NCBI GenBank assembly: GCA_020853815.1
Contig: JADYYE010000042.1
Location: 1-45,106 of the forward strand
DNA from: Phycisphaerales bacterium
GTDB taxonomy: Bacteria > Planctomycetota > Phycisphaerae > Phycisphaerales > UBA1924
Length of the DNA: 45,106 nt
Direction: 5' to 3'
Positions 40,497-45,106 of this stretch are shown in pieces; the first letter of the stretch is position 1; every line of letters begins with the position of its first letter. The notes under the pieces were generated by a model. That model was not told the DNA's origin, searched no databases, and saw only the letters and a list, made by a program, of their open reading frames with translations. Made by a program: the position numbers and the translations under genes.

Positions 40497-43400
40497 ATGC
40501 TGATCTCCGCCATCCCGGTCATCACTTCCGCGCTCATCGCACAGCCCTCGCTCGATGTCTCGCGCGATCAGCCCCCGCGGGTGCGCGTGCAGCTCCACGC
40601 CCAATCCATCCTCGAATCTCCGCCCGAAGGCCTCTGGTCCATCGCCACCGACTGGGAGGGCGGCTGGCCCAGCGCGTGGCATCACGCCGCGCCCGACAAC
40701 GTCCGACAGGAAAACGGCTGGACGATCCTCACCGGACACCTCGACCTGGCCAACGGCCGCCTCGAACTCCGCGACGCCTATCGCGTGGATGGCGAGCTTG
40801 TTCTCGCACGCCGCCGCTTCGAGTGGAAGAGCAAAGAAGCCCTCTCGCGCTGCACGCTCAGCGTGCGCTTCATCGCGCCGGACGCCACCAGCGCCCGCGA
40901 CGCCAGACCGTTCCTCCCCGGCATCTCGTTCTATGGCAATCCCTCCGGCGCCAAGACCAGCGGCGTAACTCCCGCCGATCCCGCCAGCCGCGCCAAGGCC
41001 GCCGTGGTCGTCAACACCGGCACACCCGGCGAACGCTCGTACCACGAAGAGCACCGCTACTCCATGCCGTTCGCGAGCGTCGAGTGGAAGGGCGCGGGTG
41101 CGGCGTTGCACACCACCCCGTCGCTGGTCCCCAGCGCGAGTAGGCGTGACCAGTGGTGGTCGCTGGGCGTGACTCCGCTCGAGTCCGGCTACGAGCTCGC
41201 GTCCTACTCCGGCCCGTGCGCGTCGAACGGCGTGAACGCCGTGGTCAAGGCCCGGCAGGGCGAGTTCATGGCCTACGACAACACCTGGCTCGACCTGCGC
41301 CCGGGCGCGATCATCGAGAAAGACTTCACGCTCCAGGTCTATCCCGTCACCCAGGTCGGGAGCGGCTTCCGCACGCCGCTGCGCACCAGCATCGAGCGGG
41401 CCTCGCCCTTCTCAACCGATGCACTCCCCACCGCCGCCCGGATCATCGAGCAGAAGCTCACGTTCGCACGCTCGCGCTGGCGGGAGCGCGAGAACGACAG
41501 CGGCTTTGAGATGTACCCCGATTATGTGCAGGGCACGCACTACGTCATGGGCTGGTGCGGCCAGGCCGAAACCGTGCCCTACTACCTCCTGGCCGCGGGC
41601 GAAAGGACTTCATGGCCGACCTGGCAACGCGACGCGTCACGGGCACTCGACCTTCTCGTCACCGCGCCGTTCAACGAGAACGGGTTCCTGCAGCGCTACA
41701 CCGCCGAGAACGGGCAGTGGACGGAGCAGGACTTCGTGTCGCAAGGCCAGGCGCTCGAATCCATCAGCCTCGCCATCGAGGCCGCCAACCGGCGCGGGCT
41801 CGACACCTCGCGCTGGACCGCGTTCCTTCGCCGCGCGTGCGAGTTGCACGCCAACCGAGTGCTGCGCGAGGACTGGAACCCCGTCTCGACCAACGAGGCG
41901 TTCTTTGTCTCGCCGCTCCTGCGCGCGGCGCGCCTGCTGAACTCACCCCTGTGCGAGCGCGGCGCGATGAAGATCGCGACCACCGCCGCGACGCGTCACC
42001 TCGGCGCCTCGGAACCGTACTGGGGCGGCACGCTCGACGCCCGCTGCGAGGACAAGGAGGGGGCGTGGGCCGCGTTCCAGGCGTTCCTCGCGTGCTTTGA
42101 CCACACGGGCGACACCACATGGCTGGGCCGGGCCGAGCACGCGATGGACGCGACGCTCAGCTGGACCTGCCTGTGGGACATCGATCTCCCGCCCGGACGC
42201 CTGCGCGATCACGGCTTCAAATCGCGCGGTTGGACCGTCGTCTCGGCCCAGAACCAGCACCTCGACGTCTTCGGCGTCTACTACACACCCGAGGTCTATC
42301 GCATGGGCCGCCTGCTCGGCCGCCCGGAACTGTGCCAACTCGCGGTGCTCATGTTCCGCTCGTGCGGGCAGCTCATCGACGACCGCGGGAGCCAGGGCGA
42401 ACAGATCCAACAGACCAACTTCGCCCAGCACGGTGACATGTCGGACGTCGAAAAGATGCGCGGCGGGTACAGCGAGGGCTGGACCGTCTTCTGGATCACC
42501 ACCCACTTCCTCCATGCCGCGGCGCGATTCCACGACATGGGCGTCGAACTCGATCAGCCCATGACGGCCGGCGCGAGCAACGACGTTCCCGCGCCGCTCT
42601 ATCGCGACCCGCCCTACGACGGCGCCGCAGACCCCGTGCTCGTCTTCAACCCCGTTCGCGGCACATGGTGGATGCTCTACACGCAGCGCCGCGCCAAGCT
42701 CGATCTGCCCGACGTTGAGTGGTGCCATCAGACCAAGATCGGTGTTGCGGAATCCTGCGACGGCGGGGCGACGTGGACGTACCTCGGGCCGCTGGCGCTC
42801 CCGTCGGGCGACGAGCCGCACTCGCTCTGGGCACCGGACGTGGTCCGAACTCCCGACGGCGTGTTCCACTGCTTCGTCACGGTCGTCCCCGGCGTTCACA
42901 CCGATTGGGGCGGGCAGCGTTTCATCGACCACTTCACTTCGCGCGATCTGTCGGCGTGGACCCGCGTCGGGCGATTGCCGCTCAGCTCTGACCGCTGCAT
43001 CGATCCCAGCCTCTTCCCCAAGCCGGGCGGCGGCTGGCGGCTCTGGTACAAGGACGAGGGGCACAACTCCGACACCCTCGCGGTCGACAGCGATGATCTC
43101 GTGAACTGGAGGCCGGCCAGTGATCCGTCCGTCTCAAAGCTCTATGGCGAAGGGCCAAAGGTGTTCGTGCTGGGCGGATTTCACTGGCTCATCAAGGACC
43201 CCGACAGCGGGCTTGATGTGTATCGCTCGAGCGACCTGTCGGAATGGACGTACCAGGGCAAGATTCTTGAGAAGCCGGGCTCACGATTGGACGACGGCAC
43301 GATCGGAAAGCACGCCGACGTGGTGGTGCAGGGCGATCGCGCCCTGATCGTGTATTTCACGCATCCGTATGGACAGGACATCCCGATGCGCGACGGCGTG

Positions 43401-43520
43401 CTGCCGTATCCGGCGCGACGCAGCTCGATCCAGGCGGCCGAACTCCGCGTGGTCGACGGCAAGCTCGTGTGCGACCGCAATGCGCCGGTGACGTTGCGGC
43501 TCTCGTCGCCGTATCGGTGA
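40497..43520 (+). CDS. Exported two-domain carbohydrate-active protein (alpha/alpha barrel plus beta-propeller)
   Basis: A 1007-residue protein with a likely signal peptide (MLISAIPVITSALIAQ). Residues about 20-300 are a beta-rich N-terminal domain. Residues 310-690 have the Trp- and Gly-rich helical pattern of an (alpha/alpha)6 toroid (YVMGWCGQAETVPYYLLAAG, VSQGQALESISLAIEA). From about 715 to the end the repeated blades (DPVLVFNPVRGTWWMLYTQR, HSLWAPDVVRTPDGVFHCFV, DPSLFPKPGGGWRLWYKD) resemble a five-bladed glycoside hydrolase propeller of the GH43/GH32/GH130 type. No family-level assignment is secure. Two catalytic-type folds in one chain suggests stepwise breakdown of a complex polysaccharide. 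GAGG lies 12 nt before the ATG, rather far. Confidence 0.75.
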   Translation: MLISAIPVITSALIAQPSLDVSRDQPPRVRVQLHAQSILESPPEGLWSIATDWEGGWPSAWHHAAPDNVRQENGWTILTGHLDLANGRLELRDAYRVDGELVLARRRFEWKSKEALSRCTLSVRFIAPDATSARDARPFLPGISFYGNPSGAKTSGVTPADPASRAKAAVVVNTGTPGERSYHEEHRYSMPFASVEWKGAGAALHTTPSLVPSASRRDQWWSLGVTPLESGYELASYSGPCASNGVNAVVKARQGEFMAYDNTWLDLRPGAIIEKDFTLQVYPVTQVGSGFRTPLRTSIERASPFSTDALPTAARIIEQKLTFARSRWRERENDSGFEMYPDYVQGTHYVMGWCGQAETVPYYLLAAGERTSWPTWQRDASRALDLLVTAPFNENGFLQRYTAENGQWTEQDFVSQGQALESISLAIEAANRRGLDTSRWTAFLRRACELHANRVLREDWNPVSTNEAFFVSPLLRAARLLNSPLCERGAMKIATTAATRHLGASEPYWGGTLDARCEDKEGAWAAFQAFLACFDHTGDTTWLGRAEHAMDATLSWTCLWDIDLPPGRLRDHGFKSRGWTVVSAQNQHLDVFGVYYTPEVYRMGRLLGRPELCQLAVLMFRSCGQLIDDRGSQGEQIQQTNFAQHGDMSDVEKMRGGYSEGWTVFWITTHFLHAAARFHDMGVELDQPMTAGASNDVPAPLYRDPPYDGAADPVLVFNPVRGTWWMLYTQRRAKLDLPDVEWCHQTKIGVAESCDGGATWTYLGPLALPSGDEPHSLWAPDVVRTPDGVFHCFVTVVPGVHTDWGGQRFIDHFTSRDLSAWTRVGRLPLSSDRCIDPSLFPKPGGGWRLWYKDEGHNSDTLAVDSDDLVNWRPASDPSVSKLYGEGPKVFVLGGFHWLIKDPDSGLDVYRSSDLSEWTYQGKILEKPGSRLDDGTIGKHADVVVQGDRALIVYFTHPYGQDIPMRDGVLPYPARRSSIQAAELRVVDGKLVCDRNAPVTLRLSSPYR

Positions 43521-43630
43521 AGGGGAGTGTCCGATCGGCACACGCGTGGCGAACAGGTTGGCCACGCCACCCCAGGGCACGGACACGAGGAATTGTCCGT
43601 GGCAGGATTGCCGTGACGACGGGCGAACTT

Positions 43631-44881
43631 CTACATCGGCGGCACGAGCACCGACGGCCCGAGCGTCTGGATCGTCACGTGTCCCAGCTTGCGGCCTTCG
43701 AGGTACTCGTTGACCTGAGGCAGCGTGACCGCGTCGATTTTGGCGGCCAGGTCGTCGAGGGAGCGGGCGTACCCGAATCGGAAGTGGTCGGACGCGATGG
43801 CGGCGGCGCGGGCACCGGTGGATTCACCGCTGAAGATGAGGCGGCTCTTCATGCCGATGACGGCGCGCTGGAACTCGTCGGTCGTTACGCCGCCGCCGCT
43901 GACTGTGGCGGCGTTGATGCGGAGCAATTCCGCTGCCAAGACATCGAGGGACTCCTGGGCGCGTTCGGGGGTGGTTCCGACGTAGGCGGTGACGCCGCCA
44001 AAGTCACGATCGCCGCGGTATCCGGCGGAGACGGAGTAGCACAGGCCGCGTTTCTCGCGCACCTCGGTGAAGAGGCGGCCGGACATGCCGCCGGAGAGGA
44101 CGGAGACGACGATCTTTTCGAGCCAGGAACGGTCATCGGTCTCCTTTGGGGCGTCATGGACGAGGACGATCTGGACCTGGTTGGTCTCGTCGGTCTCGTG
44201 CGCGTAGCCGCGCGGCGCGACGGAAGACACGACGGGCTCGGAAGTTGTGCCCTCCCAGCCCGCGAGGAGTTGATCGAGCTGTCGGGCGAGGGCATCGGGG
44301 TCCACGGCGCCGGCGGCGGCGAAGATCGAACGCCCCGGACGCGCCACTTCAGACCACCCGGAGACCAGCGCCTCATGGGTCAGAGCGGTCAATCCATCCT
44401 CGGTTCCGAGGCCGGAGCGGTTCAGTGGAGAAAAAAAATGTCGATCTCGCGCGGAAAGGACGGCTCGCTCCTGCGGGTCGTCCTGGAGGGATTCGAGCGC
44501 CTGTAACGCCAGGTCGCGCGCGGGCTCGACGGCGTCGGCGGAGAGATGGGGACGGCGCACGATGTCGACGATGAGCGGGAGCGCGGCGGTGATTCGTTCG
44601 CCGAGAAGCGTGGCGCCGATCTGCATGAAGTAGGCGCCGACGGCGACGCCGCGCGAGACGCCGAGGCGATCCATGGAATCGGCAAATTGCCTTGAATTCA
44701 GGGGCCCGGAGCCCCTGAGCAGGAGTTCGGACCAGAGCGCGGCGCGGCCTTGGTATGGCGCGGGGTCGTAGGCGCATCCGCCGGGGACGAGCCAGGTGAT
44801 GGCGGCGGAGCGCACGTCGTCGATCACTTCGACGATGAGCGGCATGCCGCAGGCGAGGGTGCGTGTGACGAGCTTGGACAT
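43631..44881 (-). CDS. M16B peptidase homologue lacking the zinc motif
   Basis: A 416-residue protein with the two-domain M16 fold pattern. The HxxEH zinc motif expected around residues 49-53 reads LWSEL (QGRAALWSELLLRGSGPL), so both histidines are absent while the glutamate remains. The second half keeps the segment FTEVREKRGLCYSVSAGYRG with the Arg/Tyr substrate-binding pair. In bacterial M16B heterodimers one subunit carries HxxEH and the other the Arg/Tyr pair; this looks like the second kind. A catalytic partner is not in the window. GGAG 7 nt upstream fixes ATG 44881; longer readings add 58 unlikely residues. It is predicted cytoplasmic or with no evident signal peptide. Confidence 0.9.
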   Translation of the reverse strand: MSKLVTRTLACGMPLIVEVIDDVRSAAITWLVPGGCAYDPAPYQGRAALWSELLLRGSGPLNSRQFADSMDRLGVSRGVAVGAYFMQIGATLLGERITAALPLIVDIVRRPHLSADAVEPARDLALQALESLQDDPQERAVLSARDRHFFSPLNRSGLGTEDGLTALTHEALVSGWSEVARPGRSIFAAAGAVDPDALARQLDQLLAGWEGTTSEPVVSSVAPRGYAHETDETNQVQIVLVHDAPKETDDRSWLEKIVVSVLSGGMSGRLFTEVREKRGLCYSVSAGYRGDRDFGGVTAYVGTTPERAQESLDVLAAELLRINAATVSGGGVTTDEFQRAVIGMKSRLIFSGESTGARAAAIASDHFRFGYARSLDDLAAKIDAVTLPQVNEYLEGRKLGHVTIQTLGPSVLVPPM

Positions 44882-45008
44882 GCGCTGACTCCGATCGAGG
44901 TCGCTCAGTCTATGGAACGCGCGGGGAGCGTGCCTCGGACGAATCCTCTTCACGATTTCTTCTTTGTTGAAGACACAAGCTTGAATTTTCCGATATGCTT
45001 TCCATCGG

Positions 45009-45046
45009 AGAGACCCATGACCGAGGTGGTCAAGGAACAGGTCTCT
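45009..45046 (+). promoter_or_regulatory. Inverted repeat over a leader ribosome site
   Basis: AGAGACC (45009-45015) and GGTCTCT (45040-45046) are a perfect 7-bp inverted repeat with a 24-nt loop. The left arm overlaps the end of the GGAG ribosome site (45007-45010) of the 11-codon leader ORF, so folding would hide that site. Confidence 0.5.
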
Positions 45047-45052
45047 CGATGA
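45017..45052 (+). CDS. Possible 11-residue leader peptide
   Basis: ATG 45017 to TGA 45052 encodes MTEVVKEQVSR. GGAG lies 6 nt upstream, a proper ribosome site, and the ORF ends 21 nt before the next start codon. An inverted repeat covers its ribosome site. No run of regulatory codons is obvious. It could be a true leader peptide, a chance reading frame, or part of a small RNA. Confidence 0.35.
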   Translation: MTEVVKEQVSR

Positions 45053-45073
45053 CAACTCTTTCAGGAGTCTGAC

Positions 45074-45106
45074 ATGGCGAAGAAGAAAGGCAAGAAGAAG
45101 GGCAAG
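45074..45106 (+). CDS. Lysine-rich basic protein, 5' end only
   Basis: The window ends after eleven codons reading MAKKKGKKKGK. AGGAG lies 7 nt before the ATG, so the start is credible. The Lys-Gly pattern suggests a basic nucleic-acid-binding protein or a basic N-terminal tail, but the family cannot be judged from this fragment. It is divergent from the M16B homologue; a 192-nt spacer between them holds the possible leader ORF. Confidence 0.6.
   Translation, partial: MAKKKGKKKGK

Overview
The window is a GC-rich bacterial chromosome segment with no rRNA, tRNA, CRISPR, transposase or phage genes that I can see. The gene content suggests a planctomycete, probably of the Phycisphaerae type. 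The pointers are a secreted protein ending in a PEP-CTERM-like sorting tail (VPGPAS, hydrophobic stretch, RRRR), a DUF11-repeat lipoprotein, a TPR-sulfotransferase, many small lipoproteins, and rod-shape peptidoglycan genes. This assignment is inference from gene content.

Layout. 1-188: edge with a heptamer minisatellite. 189-2150 (-): M50-like membrane protein and APC amino-acid permease. 2299-2759 (-): frameshifted small membrane protein, divergent from an exported MsrB-MsrA fusion (2923-4062). 4126-7787 (+): three consecutive PAS-LuxR regulators followed by a stand-alone cobalamin-binding protein carrying the W-x9-EH signature of light-sensing B12 proteins; this is the most interesting locus. 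7957-16525: mainly envelope genes (DedA, LEA14-like lipoprotein, DUF2959, DUF11 lipoprotein, helical lipoprotein), then TPR-sulfotransferase, GNAT and a cytochrome b562-like protein. Three clear rho-independent terminators punctuate this stretch. 16659-19256 (-): patatin-like lipoprotein, PEP-CTERM protein, Fur-family regulator. 19430-21612 (+): HTH protein probably made from a leaderless mRNA, an unknown protein, and a DUF1275-STAS fusion that converges, with overlapping stop codons, on a SulP-STAS anion transporter (21609-23465, -). 23722-27323: PBP2 and RodA with a GTGA overlap. 27880-32509: RsmG, DinG-type helicase, phosphohexomutase. 32710-34311: KAP-like membrane P-loop NTPase. 34798-40250 (-): UvrD/PcrA helicase, APC-USP fusion transporter, ElbB-like protein. 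40497-43520: exported two-domain carbohydrate-active protein. 43631-44881 (-): M16 peptidase homologue without the zinc motif. The right edge has a possible 11-codon leader ORF and the start of a lysine-rich protein.

The second theme is intergenic. The spacers at 1-112, 27324-27879, 32510-32709, 34312-34797 and 37198-37463 are built from short tandem units of 7 to 10 bp (AATGGGC, GGCACTN, GAAGTGGC, CGCAGAGG-type, purine decamers) and from hairpins. The spacers at 27324-27558 and 34475-34797 hold two copies of one composite element. Its main hairpin has base-pair-preserving substitutions between the copies, and in both copies the hairpin end abuts the stop codon of a gene reading into it.

Functionally most of the window is ordinary housekeeping and envelope biology. 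The loci I would follow up are the PAS-LuxR/B12 cluster, the composite hairpin element, the DUF1275-STAS architecture, the inactive M16 homologue and the possible leader ORF at the right edge.
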